From positions 917,501 through 981,500 of the forward strand of contig JACVTC010000041.1 in the NCBI GenBank assembly GCA_016946835.1: 64,000 nt of DNA. Direction: 5' to 3'. This DNA comes from Neocallimastix lanati (nom. inval.). Taxonomy: Eukaryota; Neocallimastigomycota; Neocallimastigomycetes; Neocallimastigales; Neocallimastigaceae. Shown here piece after piece: positions 48,622 through 62,565 of this stretch. Made by a program: the position numbers and the translations under genes. How positions within the stretch are numbered: position 1 is the stretch's first letter; every line of letters begins with the position of its first letter. The notes beneath the pieces are model-generated. The model saw only the letters and a program-made list of their open reading frames with translations. It made no database searches and was not told the DNA's origin.

Positions 48622-51400
48622 TTTTTTTTTTTTATATCCGCAATTATTGCGAACTTTAATCTGTATTTATTTTTTCATTTATTAATTACATGAATATTTT
48701 TAATTTTAATAAAAAATAAATAAACATATAATTAATAAAATAAATAAATATTATTTTTCCAATTAGAACATAATAATATTTAAAATAGTAATGTAAAATA
48801 AAAAGTAATATTCAAAATAAAGTGTATAAATAAATTCAGAAAAAAATTCCAATGCAACGAACCTCATTTCCTTATGGATAAGGGCTTGAATTGAATATCT
48901 GAAAGAAATTATAGTCTTCTCCTTCAGAGGCATTGGCCCTGTTAGCCTGTCTTACTACATTTTCAGAGTTGACGTTCATGGTTAGTGTGTGCTTATACTC
49001 TCGGAATTGTAACCCTTGTCGAGCATTAGCCCGAGGCATAATTTCTGTAAAGAGAACCGAAGATCGCGCCAAGAATGACGTTTTTGAATAATCACCAGAA
49101 ATGATTTGGTTCTTAAACAAAACACCTCATTCCTTTTTATAATTTAAAACAACAATATCTGTATCTCTTCCACCAAGAAGGAAGTTATATTATTGGTACC
49201 ACGTCTCATAAATATGTACATACTCATTATTCAGAAAATTATTTAAATTAACACGATTTTCACCAACTGAACTATTCACTATATCATTAATAACGATACT
49301 ATTATTTTCACTATCACTAATACTACTATTATTAACAGTATTATTCCTATTTTTATTATTAATATTATATACTTCATTACTACTATCAGAATCTGTAATT
49401 GATTCAATATTATTAACATCTATGACAACAGTGCTTACACTATCATTTGATACTGGGCAATAATTGGAAATTATAAAAAATTTTTCATAAAGAATTTCAA
49501 TTTCCTTAAAATATTTCATTCAAAAATTCACGGAAAAGATAGCATTTAAAAAACCAATGTTCCAATCGAGGATTACTATTTTTTTTATAACAACAAGGAC
49601 ACCTTTCTGGACAGTAGTATTCAATCATTTTGGAAGCTTTGGCAATACGACCATCGAATTTATATCCACATCTGGTATAAAGTATTCATCGGAAGTTAAT
49701 GCTAAATTCAAGATACTTGAAGTTGAGCAATAAGTATTCTAGTTATAACAATTTGATAGATCGCCCTTTTTATGAATAGAAACTATCGATGCGTTATTCC
49801 ATGATTTCGGAAAATCACCATTCCAAATACGATTGATTAAGGCTTTAAGACATTTAAAGTCAGATGAAATATTACTATTATTTTCACTAGATTCTTCTGA
49901 ATAATCCTTACCAGGAATCAAAGCTTTGAAGAATTCCATTGGAATATCATCAGGACCACAAGCTTAGGCATGTATGAAATTGTTTCACTAATTTCTTCAT
50001 CGCTAATATCTTGGCTAATTTCCCATTCTTGTTGCTTTGAACTTGCCAAATTTTTAAGTGCCTCAGAATCTTTTCAGAAATCTTTAGAAAGACTATAACC
50101 TGAAGAATCTGACCCTAAGAATTTATAATGAGAATGCCAAGATTTAATTTTTCATCTGTAGAAGAAACAAGTTCATTATTATTGTTTTTAAAGGATGAGA
50201 GCTAGTGAAAGATTGATTATTTTTTTTTTGCATTCTTTTTTACCCATTACCATACTTTCCTACATTCATTTCTAAGAGCTATAGAACATCCAATTTTAAT
50301 CCAATATAAATATTATTTTTTCCAAAATTTGTTACATTTTTTATTAATTGATTCACAAAGTCTATTATACGAGTCAACAATTGTAGTAAATTCATTGGGA
50401 TCACTTGTAGATTTATAACCCTTAATTTGTTTATATTTTATATGTTTTACCTTTTGAAGACAATAAATTTTGAGTGGCATTCTAAACATCGCTTTTCTGA
50501 TTTCTGTTGACGATATATTTTCAATTGTACAATCAACTGAAAATTCTTCATTTCTTAATTATTCACTAAGAATATCATATTTTTGTGATCACATATTTCT
50601 TTTTTATGTTCAAGACATTTATACTTATCCCACCTAATAATTTTTTTGGTAACAAAAATGATTCATTTATTATTTATGGTAGTTTTCTTGCAATAAATAC
50701 AAGCGGCTTGTGATTAGATATAGAAGGATAATCAACAAAATAAGCACTTGATATTTTATCCAGTATACTTGAGTTGATTAGCGCGTTATCAATATCTGAC
50801 GAATATCTACCTCTAGTCCATGTAATTAGTGAACCATTAATAGGAAGAATAAACCAGTTATCAAGGTTACTGTTGGTTAATTTATCATGTAAATCAGCGG
50901 TGCTCATGTTAAAGTCTCCAAGAAGAATAGGTGGATAATTGGTGTAATTCTGAAGCCATGTGAAAACTTTAGAGAATGCATATCAGACTAGTAATGATTG
51001 TTTCCTAATAGGAATATAGACATTAACTACAGAACACATAGAATAATACTATAGAAAAATACATATTCAAAATAATGCTAAAGTAAAAAATACAATAGAT
51101 TCATTTCAATGATTATATGTAGAAACCACATGATATTATTAACTATACCACTCCAATAATACTGCATATTCAGCTTAAAACAATATAAAACATCAGATTC
51201 ACTTTCTACAGTATCTTCCAAATTTCCAATTTTCTTTCTTAGTACTAGAAGCCACTTTAGGAAGGATAACCATCTATTATCATCAGAATCACAAAAAACT
51301 GTAATTAGTACACCTGAAATAGGTTGTTCCTTTTCGATCAACCCTCCATGGACCTGGAAAAATAGTCCCATATCATTGAGGTAAAAAAAAAAAAAAAAAT
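48622..51400 (-). mobile_element. Decayed non-LTR retrotransposon (LINE) with internal deletion
   Basis: On the minus strand from about 51400 down to an A tail near 48622. Recognisable parts in order: an APE-type endonuclease region (about 51040-50680) with VNVYIPIR, PILLGDFNMSTADLHDKL and the C-terminal SNHKPLVF; the N-terminal part of the reverse transcriptase (about 49960-49740) with LINRIWNGDFPKSWNNASIV and HKKGDLSNCYN; and the C-terminal zinc knuckle (about 49615-49540) with CPERCPCCYKK and LEHWFFKC. The catalytic core of the RT is missing between the second and third, and stops and frameshifts occur throughout, so it is dead. A CGCAATTATTGCG palindrome lies next to the A tail. Region 51078-51400 upstream of the endonuclease is open but unassigned. 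Confidence 0.75.
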
Positions 51401-51434
51401 ACATAAATATATTTTTGATATTTAATAATTTCAT

Positions 51435-51550
51435 AAAAAGAATTAAAATAAAAAAAAATTTTTTTTTACTATATTTTTTTCTTTTAGTTTTTTGTAAATA
51501 TATACATATTTACATATACATATATGGCTCCCTTTATTTTACACAATACC

Positions 51551-51581
<31 letters not shown>

Positions 51582-52126
51582 AATTCATTTTATTTTAACT
51601 ATTTCATTGCAAAATTTCATAAATATATATCTCATTAATTCGATTTTTCATTTTCTTTTATATGATAAAATTATTTCATGAGAGAAAAATTACAAAGAAA
51701 AATTACATGTATCAGTCTTAAAATATTAATAAATAAATAAATAAATAAATAAATAATATAATATAGTAATAATACTAATAACAGAATATAGTACCTATAA
51801 TAATTAATATATATTATTAAGACTCTCATAGAAATATAGATATTCATTAATACTAAAAATACTAAAAATATAAAATTAAAAATAATGTTTTTATTATTTT
51901 ATTATTATAAAAATATTAATTTATTATATTAAGATTCATAAAATAATTATATAATGAATATAATTATTTAATGAGGTAATACTTAATTATTTTTATTATA
52001 TATGAACGAAAATAGTTGTTTATTTAATATATATATATATATATATTTTTTTTTGTTGATATATGTAATTAATTAATTATTATTATATAATTTATTATTT
52101 ATTTATTTATTTATTTTTTATAATTA

Positions 52127-52168
<42 letters not shown>

Positions 52169-52334
52169 AAAATATTTAAAAATAAAAATATTTTAAAATT
52201 ATATTAGTTAAAATTGCTAATATTTTTATTATTACTGGTATTAATGATTAATTCACTTTGATTTGATAAATACTTTCAATAGATTTTTTTTTTTTTTTTT
52301 CATAACATCAAATTCCAAGAACTTATAAATTATC
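51435..52334. other. AT-rich spacer between the LINE and PSMA5
   Basis: TA repeats near 51551-51580 and 52027-52048, AAAT repeats near 51730-51756 and a T run of about 34 bases near 52132-52165. No gene. Confidence 0.6.
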
Positions 52335-52894
52335 TTATAAAGAATTGATAATTTCATTAACTTCTTCTTCACTATAAATACGGAAACCCTTGTCAGGTGT
52401 AACTGAACATAATTGTACATTGACAGAGTTTACTTTTTCTTCCATAACTTGTTTCAAAACCTTTAATGATAGTGCTTCAGCTTCCTTTAAAGTTAATGAC
52501 TACATAATCAATATTAATATAAAAATATTATTTATATAATATATACATATAATAGATAAAAATTAGAAAAATATTATTAAAAATTAGTTCATCAAATAAT
52601 AAAATAAGATATAATGATTTCAATAGTAATAAAATTTATACAACCTTGTGATAGTTTTCTTGTAATTCTGTTTGAGCACCTTCTGAACCAGAACCAATAG
52701 CCTTAGCCTGGTATTTAGTGAAGGTACCAGATGGGTCGGCATGGAAACTAATTTATTAATTACAAAAAATTATTTTATTTTGTATATTATATAGATTAAA
52801 TATAAATAAATATAAATAAATACATATTTAATAATATTGACTTTATAATAATAATAATAATAGCTATAATTATTACTACTACGACTATTATTAC

Positions 52895-52963
<69 letters not shown>

Positions 52964-54132
52964 AAAATCTTTTACTATTATTATTATTATTATTATATGA
53001 TTATTACAGTTGTGGACCATTTTCATCACAACCAGCAATTAATAAAGCAACACCAAATGGACGACTCTATTAATTTATAATGAAATATATATATATATAT
53101 ATATTATTTTAAATTATTATTTTTAATTTATTATAATATTAGTATTAGAATTATTAGAATTGAAACTATTAGAATTATTGTTTATTAAAACTTTTATTAT
53201 AATTATAATTATTTTCATTTTAAGAAACACTATTTCACATTTTATTTGATTATTAATTAAAAATAATATTTTAATCAATAATACTTACCATAATAGATTC
53301 TTCACCTTGAGCACCTTCACCAAATCTTAAAGCAAGATCACAAATAGCTTGGGTAATACTTTCAACTTTAATTGGTTCATCATATACGAAAGTATGATTC
53401 TTTAATTAATATATAAATATATAGATTTATATAATAAAAATATATTTATTCATTTACTCTCACATCTTTTAATAATAATAGGATATTAAAATTTATGAAT
53501 GTAATAAAAATAATATTTTTCATTTGAGTTTATATGAATAATTATAAAATATTTACTTGAGCTTGAACTCTAGCATGATCAATCATAGTTCTAGCATCAG
53601 CATTTAAACCTGACATAGCACAACCTAAATGAGAATCAATTTCTAAAATTTTTTCAATAGAACTTGGTTCCAATAAAGTTGAGGTAATACGCTTTTCAAC
53701 AGCAAGAATAACACCTTCTGAGGTTTGAATACCAATGGCAGTTGAACCCATCTTTTACACATACAATTTATTTAATTTATTATTTTGAAAAATACAAAAT
53801 TTTGAAATAAAATTTAAATATTCATTTAGTTATATAATATTATTATTAATATTTGTTGCAAATATCATAAATCCATTCTAAATTTTCCAAATTATAATAA
53901 AATATTAATTTTAAATTAAAAAGCAATATAATATATATAAATTGAAATTTAAATAAATTGAATGTATAATACATTTTTTTATTGATCATTTTAATTTAAT
54001 ATATTTATTCTAAAAATTTAAAAACAATTTTGTATTATATCTGTTACTCTTGAAATGTTTTATATTAATATTTAAAATATTGCTTATTAAATTTAACAGT
54101 TTATTTTTATTTTATCATTATTATTATTATTA

Positions 54133-54175
<43 letters not shown>

Positions 54176-54919
54176 CAATACTATTTAATTCTATATTTAT
54201 ATATAATGTCATAATTTGAACTATATTCAATGAATAGCCAACAATTAATTATTAAAAGTTATATAATTTGAAATATCTTGATCCTTATAATTGCTAAAAA
54301 AAAAATAAAGAATAAAATAAAGACCAAAAAGGATATAAAAAGATAATTAATTTGTCATATAAATAATTATATATTTACCTTTATAGCTTCAATAGCATAT
54401 TCAACTTGAAACAATCTACCTTCTGGAGAGAATGTGTTAACACCTCTATCATACTGTTTAAATTAAAGATACAATAATAATAATAACAATAAAAAATAAA
54501 GAAAGAATAACAGTGTTAAAATAAAACATATACAATTTCAATTTAAATTTCTTATTAATTTTATGAATATAATTAAAATGTAGTTTTATAAAATATTTTT
54601 TTTATAAAATTTTTGGTAAATTCAAATTATAAATATAAAAAAATAATGATATATAACTATTATTAACTATTTTTTTTTCATTGCATTTTCATTATTTTTT
54701 CTAATCATTTATATTAAAAACTTAAATCTTTTTTTAAAAGAAATTCTATTATAAGATGTACAACATTAAATTATAGATTTCTGAATCATTTTTAAAATTA
54801 AATATTGGTTATATATTTATTAATTTCATTAAAAATACTGGAAATTTACTTAAAATTACATCTCTCTCTTTTTTTTTTTTTTTATTTAATTAATTTATTA
54901 TATACATAATTTCAATTTA

Positions 54920-54950
<31 letters not shown>

Positions 54951-55106
54951 TTGAAATGAAAAATGTTACAAAGAAATGAAAAGAACAAGATAAAGAATAA
55001 AAGAGAAAAAAAAAAAAAAAAAAAAAGAATTTTTAAATTTTAACTTTAAAAATTTAAACAATTATTTATATAATAATAAAATTACTTCAGATCTAGTTAA
55101 AAACAT
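52335..55106 (-). CDS. PSMA5: 20S proteasome subunit alpha type 5 (Pup2)
   Basis: Seven exons: 55106-55086, 54453-54379, 53751-53557, 53399-53289, 53066-53008, 52747-52645, 52499-52335; phases agree, 242 aa, as expected. It starts [20 protein letters not shown] then [20 protein letters not shown], the alpha-subunit N-terminal signature and H0 helix; [34 protein letters not shown] and [20 protein letters not shown] are alpha5 wording. It is a non-catalytic subunit of the outer heptameric ring that gates the chamber. The first exon codes only seven residues. The donor of exon 6 is GTTGTA, weaker than the others. It diverges from RTT109 across 405 bp. Confidence 0.96.
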
Positions 55107-55511
55107 CTTAGACTATTACTATTAATTAACTTTATTTAATTAATTTTAATAAAGTATTTCTCAATAGAACGAATTATTCTGATTAATTGAATTATATTGT
55201 TGAAAAATGTAAATTTCTAAAATAAATTTACTTTTTGTTATTTTAAAAAATAAAAATTATTAAATTATATAATAAGAGATTTAATTAAATTATATTAAAT
55301 ATATTATATAAATTATGAATTATTAATTAAAAATATAATTTATATATATTTTATATATTTTAATATAAAAATTTTTTTATCATTTTTTTAATAAATTAAT
55401 TTATTTTTTTTTTTTTATTAAATTTTATTTAAAAAAATAATATAAAAATTAAGAAATACCAAAAAAAAAAAAAAAGACAAAGAAGAAAAAAGAATAATAA
55501 AAATAAAAAAA
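55107..55511. promoter_or_regulatory. Shared divergent upstream region of PSMA5 and RTT109
   Basis: The only sequence between two start codons pointing away from each other, so both promoters and 5' leaders lie here (inference). AT-rich with T and A runs; no TATA element or proteasome-type box can be singled out in this composition. Confidence 0.45.
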
Positions 55512-56960
55512 ATGAAATCTTTTTTAATAAATGCATTAAATAATCTTTTTGGATATGCAAATATTGATTTATACATTATAAGTAGTAGGCCAGAGAAAGA
55601 AGCGTTGTATTCGAAAAAGCAAATTAATAAAAAGAAAAAAGAAAATTACAATATATATGATATGAGAAATGTTTTAATATTAGCTGCAAACAAAAATAGA
55701 AATAAATTAGATGAAAAAAACTATGATACTATTTTCAATTCAGGAATTCTTTGTAATGAATATATAAATTTGGAAGAAAACAAAGTAATATTATACATAT
55801 CAAAAATAGACACTTCAGGTTGGGAAAATCTCAAAAGACAACCTCTTTCTCTTATACGGGCAATTATATTAGGCTATTTGAGTTATTACCAAAACTTATA
55901 TAAAGATACAGGTGTAAGTGTTACTCTTCACCTATACACAAGAGCAAAACCAAATTATCTTTTTCCTACTTCAGATGATGCCAATAATACAGATAAACAC
56001 GTTTTAACAGATTCTGAATTAATAAATTGGTGGATAAAAACTTTGTCGCATTATCCAAAAGTTTTTATTCCTGAAAGTGGATATTGGTATTGTCCTACAG
56101 GTGAAAGAATAGGTCATTTACAAACAGTTATGAATGAAAACCATAATGAAGATATTAAAAATGCATTGAAAATTAATACATCCATATGTCCCTGGACTTG
56201 GGGATATCCATTTGAAAAATCATCGTATGCTCTTGAAACCATTCCTCAGTTCCCGGATGATCCTAAGAATTCATTACTTCACAGTAAGAAAAGAGCATCA
56301 CTTATTCATGAAAGAACAACTGTAAGAGAGTTTTTTGAATATTTAGCAATTGAAAATTTATCTGGAACTGTTTCTGCATGTATGATTTTAAATATTCTCT
56401 CTTCATCAGAGAAAAAAAAGGATTTTAAAAAGAATAATTCACAAGTTAATATAGATAAAGTAGACTATGATAAATTAATTGATTATGTATTATCACTTAA
56501 TTATGCGTTAGAAGAAGATGCTGAAAATTCTTCAAAAGCTCTTCATGAGTATTTACAACAATTAGTAAAGCAAAAGAAAATTATTCATTTTAATTATAAA
56601 TTAAATAAGGAATTTGAGGAGGAAGAAGAGGAAGAAAAAGAAGAAGAAAAAGAAAAAGGTATAAAGTTTTCTGAAGCAATCCATGTAAATAATTTACAAG
56701 GAAGTATTAAAAGAAAAAATGTAAATGATATTCAAGGATTAATAAAAAAGAAGAAAATAACTTCAACACAAGAATCAAATAATAATTGTATTAATAATTT
56801 GCAAGGCTTAGTTAAAAGAAAAAAAGTCACAACTTCACAAGATTCAGCTAATAATATTAATAATATTCAAGGTCTATTAAAGAGAAAGAATCCAACTGTT
56901 CAAAAATCTACAAACAATGTTAACGATGTTCAAGGACTCATTAAAAGAAAACAAAAATAA
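55512..56960 (+). CDS. RTT109: Rtt109-type histone H3 lysine 56 acetyltransferase
   Basis: Single exon, 482 aa. Family wording: VILYISKIDTSGW (92-104), LIRAIILGYLSYY (114-126), LHLYTRAKPNYLFPTSDDAN (139-158), KHVLTDSELINWWIKTL (162-178), YWYCPTGERIG (191-201), PWTWGYPF (227-234) and IPQFPDDPK (244-252), whose last Lys corresponds to the autoacetylated Lys of yeast Rtt109 and whose Asp pair lies in the active site. The enzyme acetylates new H3 with Asf1 or Vps75 during replication and repair, in the nucleus. The C-terminus has a Glu-rich run (368-381) and then five copies of QG(L/S)(I/V/L)K(R/K)K at 396, 408, 431, 453 and 474, ending two residues before the stop. Rtt109 is confined to fungi, which supports the organism call. 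Confidence 0.88.
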   Translation: MKSFLINALNNLFGYANIDLYIISSRPEKEALYSKKQINKKKKENYNIYDMRNVLILAANKNRNKLDEKNYDTIFNSGILCNEYINLEENKVILYISKIDTSGWENLKRQPLSLIRAIILGYLSYYQNLYKDTGVSVTLHLYTRAKPNYLFPTSDDANNTDKHVLTDSELINWWIKTLSHYPKVFIPESGYWYCPTGERIGHLQTVMNENHNEDIKNALKINTSICPWTWGYPFEKSSYALETIPQFPDDPKNSLLHSKKRASLIHERTTVREFFEYLAIENLSGTVSACMILNILSSSEKKKDFKKNNSQVNIDKVDYDKLIDYVLSLNYALEEDAENSSKALHEYLQQLVKQKKIIHFNYKLNKEFEEEEEEEKEEEKEKGIKFSEAIHVNNLQGSIKRKNVNDIQGLIKKKKITSTQESNNNCINNLQGLVKRKKVTTSQDSANNINNIQGLLKRKNPTVQKSTNNVNDVQGLIKRKQK

Positions 56961-58087
56961 TAAGGAATTACAATGATTTATATCATATTGTATGATTAAA
57001 TGAAAGAAATAATTATTTTTATTTCCTTTGGAGCAAAATTATTAAATATTTTAAAAGTTTTATAAAATAATGTATTAATCTTTTTTATAATATAAAAATT
57101 TATTATGTAATTTTAGTTCTTAGAATCAATAAAATAATATATTAGAAATTAATAGAAAAAAAAAATATATATATATATATATATTTATATATGTACATAT
57201 ACTTTTATATAATTAATTTTGTATATCATATTATAAAAACAATTATGCATATACCTACCTGTAAAATAAAATTTAAAATTAATCTCTATTTTTTAATATT
57301 TCTTAATCTTTATTTTTTTCTTTTCTTCTTTCCTTATTTTATTTTTTTTTCCTTTTTCCTTTTTTTTTTTTTTAAAAAAAATTTGAATCAAAATAATTAT
57401 TAATATTTTTATTTTCTATTTAATCTTTGTATATTTAAATATATATATATATTTTTAATATTGTTTATTTATTTATTTATTATTATATTATTATTATTAT
57501 TATTATTATTTTTTAAAAAAAGTTACTTTCCTTAAAGTTAAATGAATAAATTATTTATTTTCATTTTCTTTTAAATAATAATGTTTCACTATTTAAATTT
57601 TTATAAACACTTATATTTGTAAATGAATAATTGTTTATAAAATTTTGAAAATAGTTACTAATTATCTTTCCATATTACTTTAAAGATAGTACATATTAAA
57701 TTTTCATATTCTTCCTTTCATAATAAATATATTCATTAATCTTCTATACTTAAAAATTATTTATTGTTATTCTAATATTGGAAATTAATATATATAATTT
57801 ATTATTAGCATCATTAATGTTTTCAATTATTGTTACTAATCTTATTTTTTTTTTTTTTTTTTTTAATATTTGATGTATGTATAACTATACTATTTTTATT
57901 AATAAAAAGGTGATTATATACATCAAAAGAGTTAATAAACTAAAATTAATTACATTTTTAGAGTCCAGTTAATCCTATTATTTTATTTGTTGTTATTTTT
58001 ATTTTTATTATTTAAATATATTTTTAATATTGAAAATATGTATATTTATTAATTTATTTAATAATTTATTTATTAATATATTTATTT

Positions 58088-58118
<31 letters not shown>

Positions 58119-59529
58119 CTATTATTGGTAATGTAATTATCATTAATATATTTATTTTCATAATTATTATCATTAACATCCTCATATTATCATTATTATT
58201 GTTAAGTATAATATTATCATTTTAATCATAAATTATTAATTATTATTAATTAAATTAATAAAGTTTAATTACCTCACATTACACAAGCTTATGTTGATTA
58301 AATTTATTAGATTTAAATTCTTTCAAACTTTTATATGAATTTGTCAATATATTTATTTTAATTATAATTAATTATATTTATATTTTTATTTATTTATTTT
58401 TTTTTATAAGCCTTTCATAAATAATTATATAGTTAATAACAAAAAAATTTTTTTATAATCACGTTTCTTAATTTATTATTTATGTGGCTAGAATTCATAT
58501 TTAGTAAAATTTTTATTTTCAGTAAAATAAGGTAAAAAAAAGAAGCATAACAAATTACACTTTACAATTAAAATTAATAATATAAATATAAATCCAATAA
58601 TTTTATTATTATTAAGCTTTAATGACCTTGCTATCAACTTTTTTTTTTTTTTTTTTTTGAAGATTTCTATAAAAGGAAAAACCTTAACGTGGCTTGAAAA
58701 GATTATTAAAATTATAAATTTAATAAAAAAAAAAATAAAAATAAAAAATAAGAACCAATATCATAATTAACTAAAATAATTTTAAAAATTTTCTTTTTTT
58801 TCTTTTCTTTTTCTCTGAAAACTCTAAAAAAAAAATTAAATAATATTATTAAATAATATTATTTAAAATAAATTACAAAAAATATATATATATATATTTA
58901 TTTTAAAATACATTTATTTATTTTATATACTTTTTTTTATTTCTTGAAAGTGCATAAATTTTTGTTTTAATAATAAGAAAAAATAATAAATAATACAAAT
59001 AAAATTTAAAAAAAAAAAAGAAAAAATCTAAAAATTAATAAAAACATAGCAATTAACTTGTTTTAATAAAGTTTATATAACAAGTTTAATTTTTGTTAAA
59101 ATTGTATAATCACATACATATAAAAATTTTATATATTATCTTAATTTGTTATTATTATTTAAATATATATAAATATTATTTTATATTTTATTAGAATAAT
59201 ATTTAATTCATTATTAAAAGAAAAAATAAAAAAATAATATAAAGGGATAAACAAAAATATATCATATAATTATTTAATATTAATATCCAATATATATATC
59301 AATAACTATTATATATCAATAATTAAGAAAAAAAATTATATAAAATAAACTAAGGTAAATTTTAATAATTAATAAAAAATATATATTAGAACGAAAAGAA
59401 ATTTTAAATTATTTATTTATTTATTATAATGCTCTACTATTTTTATTTATATTTTATTATTATTATCTTTTTTTTTTTTTTTTTTTCAAAGTCCTTTGTT
59501 TATTAAATTAATATTATATTGTTTTTAGC
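56961..59529. other. AT-rich spacer, about 2.6 kb
   Basis: Tandem spacer between RTT109 (+) and the TBC gene (+). TA repeats near 57165-57185, TTA and TTTA tracts (57490-57510, 58080-58120), T runs (57846-57864, 58639-58658, 59469-59486). The TBC start codon at 59530 is preceded by a T tract and TTTTTAG, an acceptor-like site one base before ATG, so a 5' leader intron may begin inside this spacer. Confidence 0.5.
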
Positions 59530-59899
59530 ATGAGTGATTATCAAAAATATTTTTGGAGACGCTCATCTCCTCAGCTTTCAAGGTATATATAATAGATATC
59601 CCTAAATAAATAAAATATTATTCCGAATGAATTAAATTATTTTTAAATAAAATTAAGAAATGGATATCAATAAAAACAACTTGTTTATACTAAAATAATA
59701 TACTTTTACCTATATTTATCTATATTTATTTTTATTATTAATAATAAAAAAGTAAACGTTTATCGAAAACTCAGTTAGATGAACATGGGCTTCCAACAGA
59801 AAGGTATGATTATTGATTTATTTAAAAGTATAATAAAAGTATTAAAAATTAATTTTATATATTTCTTGTTTTAAAAAAATAAAATTTAGCAAAGGAATA

Positions 59900-59930
<31 letters not shown>

Positions 59931-61070
59931 TGCAAAATTATATATATATTATTTAAACTTTTATATATTATATAACTTTATTAATAATTGTATTTAAAAT
60001 AATATTTTCAATTGAAATATGTTAATAAATATAATTTAAATAATATAATGAATATAAAGAAGTTATTCACCTACTGGAAGTAATTCACCTCATCTAAGTA
60101 ATTCTTCTCAGCAATTTAAGGATTATTTAAGCGCTACAGATTGTGATTGGAATGATGATCTTGACGAGTTTGATCCTAATGATATTGAAAAATTAAAAAG
60201 AAATACTTTAACTTCTTTATCATCAATAGATATTCCAATGATGTCATTTGGTAATAACAGTAATTTGAGTTCGCCTATCGAATCTACAAAACGTAATTAA
60301 AATATAATAAATTTTCATAATATATTTTTTTTAAATAACATGAAATACTTCATATATATACTTCAAAAATTTAAATTAATTCAAGAAGATACCTTTGATA
60401 AAACTATTAATAATTAATTACGAAATTTAATTATTAACAAAATTCTATATATCTATATATATATATATTAGATAAATCTATTGACGAAAAAACAGCAAAT
60501 GAAATTGCAAGGATAAATAATGATATAGTTCGATTTAAAAAATTTGAAGCATTACTAAAAGAACCTAATGTTGATATAGGTATGTATAAAATAATGGATA
60601 TATTTTTTATAAAAGTTAACTTCATTATTAATATAATTAAGCAAATTTATATTAATATCTCTAACAACAATAATAATAATGATAATGATTATAATTATAA
60701 TTTAGTGAAATTAAAAAAATTATCATGGTCGGGTATTCCGGAAGAATGTAGGCCCGAAGCATGGCAAATACTTATGGTATATATCAATTATTTAATATAT
60801 TAATTAAATAAAATAATATATAATAAATATAAATTTACTTGTTTAATAAATTTTGAATAAATATTAAAAAAGGGTTATTTACCATGCAATTCGAATGAAA
60901 GGGAATATGTTTTAAAGACAAAAAGAAATGAATATGTTAAATTAGTTAAAGAAACATTTAAAAATGGAACATCCAGATTGAATCAATCTATATATCATCA
61001 AGTAAATATAATATTATAAATAAATGATAATTGAAATATAGATAAGCGTTTAATAATATATATATTGTAT

Positions 61071-61106
<36 letters not shown>

Positions 61107-62565
61107 AATCTAATATTTCCAAAGATTCATATTGATGTACCAAGAACAAATCCAGATATACCACTATATCAAAATCCAATTATTCAAGAAGTAATAATTT
61201 TTTTATAATAAAATTTTGAAAAAATATTAGAATTAAAATATTAATCATTTTTAAATTTATAAATTAATAAAAAAAAAAAAATAGTCATTAGAAAAAATAT
61301 TATATTGCTGGGCTATACAGCATCCTACTATTGGATATGTACAAGGAATTAATGATTTAATTACCCCTTTCTATCATGTTTTTTTATCAAAATATATACG
61401 TGAGTTATAAAAATCAATAAAGAAATGCATTTATTATTATAATTAATTAAGTCTTCTAATTTTATTAATTGTATTTTTTATTAATAAATTATAGCTCTAA
61501 AAAGTATTAGTAGATTTGATTTTTATAGTTTTCCGAAAGAACAATTAACGATTGTTGAAGCTGATTCATTTTGGTGTTTAACTATTTTATTAGATGAAAT
61601 TCAAGTAAATATTAATTGAGTTGAGTTATAATATATAATATAGAATGTTAAAAATAAAAATTAAAAATAATAATAATACAATTATAAGGCATATTAAAAC
61701 CTACCAATATCATTAATAATTTTATATTTATTTTTTTTCTAATAATAGGATAATTATATACATGCACAACCAGGAATTGTACGTCAAGTAGAAAAAATGA
61801 ATGAATTGACTAACCGTATTGATGGTAAATAGAAAATTAATAATTATATATATATATAATTAATATACCTTAATTGTAATAAAATTTTTTAAAATTAAAC
61901 GATATATTTGTATTTTTATATAATACTAATATAATTTACTTTAAATGTTAGAACCATTATATAATCATTTAAAGGAAGAAAATGTTAATTTCTTACAGTT
62001 TGCGTTTAGATGGATGAACTGTTTACTTATGAGAGAAATTTCATTACCAAATATTATAAGAATGTGGGATACCTATCTTGTATGTTTAACAAATATTCCT
62101 TTTTTATTTTTAATATTATCATCATTAATAATATTAATATTATTATTATTGTATTAGTAGTAGTAGTAGAAATCATTACAAATATATTATTTATTTTATA
62201 TAATATTTATATATATTAATTAATTAATTATTTTATTTAATTATTTATTTTGATTTAATCTAAAATATTTATGATTTGAAAAAAAAAATCATTCATTAAT
62301 AAACTATTTATATAATTAGTGTGAAGCTAATGGTTTTTCAGAATTTCATACTTATGTTTGTGCAGCCTTATTAGAAAAATGGTCAAAGGAATTAATCACA
62401 CAAGAATTTCAAAACATAATTATATTTTTACAACATATACCTACAAAGAATTGGACAGATAATGATATTGAACTTCTGTTATCAGAAGCATATATGTATA
62501 AATCATTGTTTCATGATTCACCAAATCATTTAAATCATATTACATGCACTAAAATAAAAATATAG
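59530..62565 (+). CDS. TBC1D22: TBC-domain Rab GTPase-activating protein, Gyp1/TBC1D22 type
   Basis: Twelve exons: 59530-59582, 59753-59803, 60063-60292, 60472-60579, 60706-60776, 60873-61001, 61125-61190, 61285-61399, 61495-61604, 61749-61824, 61952-62079, 62320-62565; all phases join, 460 aa. About 150 residues of Ser-rich, disordered N-terminus precede the TBC domain: SWSGIPEECRPEAWQILMGY, IHIDVPRTNP (the IxxDxxR arginine finger), GYVQGINDLITPF (the YxQ glutamine finger), EADSFWCLTILLD, LQFAFRWMNCLLMREI, IRMWDTYL, FHTYVCAALLEKW. Both catalytic fingers are present, so it should be active. Wording fits Gyp1/TBC1D22, which acts on Ypt1/Rab1-class GTPases at the Golgi. Introns split the domain into exons as short as 66 nt. 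Confidence 0.94.

Noticed and set aside
51078-51434. 118-codon minus-strand open frame above the LINE endonuclease
   Set aside because: Start lies in spacer sequence and the product has no recognised domain; treated as part of the decayed LINE rather than a gene.
52796-53038. Minus-strand open frame rich in isoleucine
   Set aside because: It is an AAT/ATT repeat inside an intron of the proteasome gene; only 53008-53038 is true exon, in another frame.
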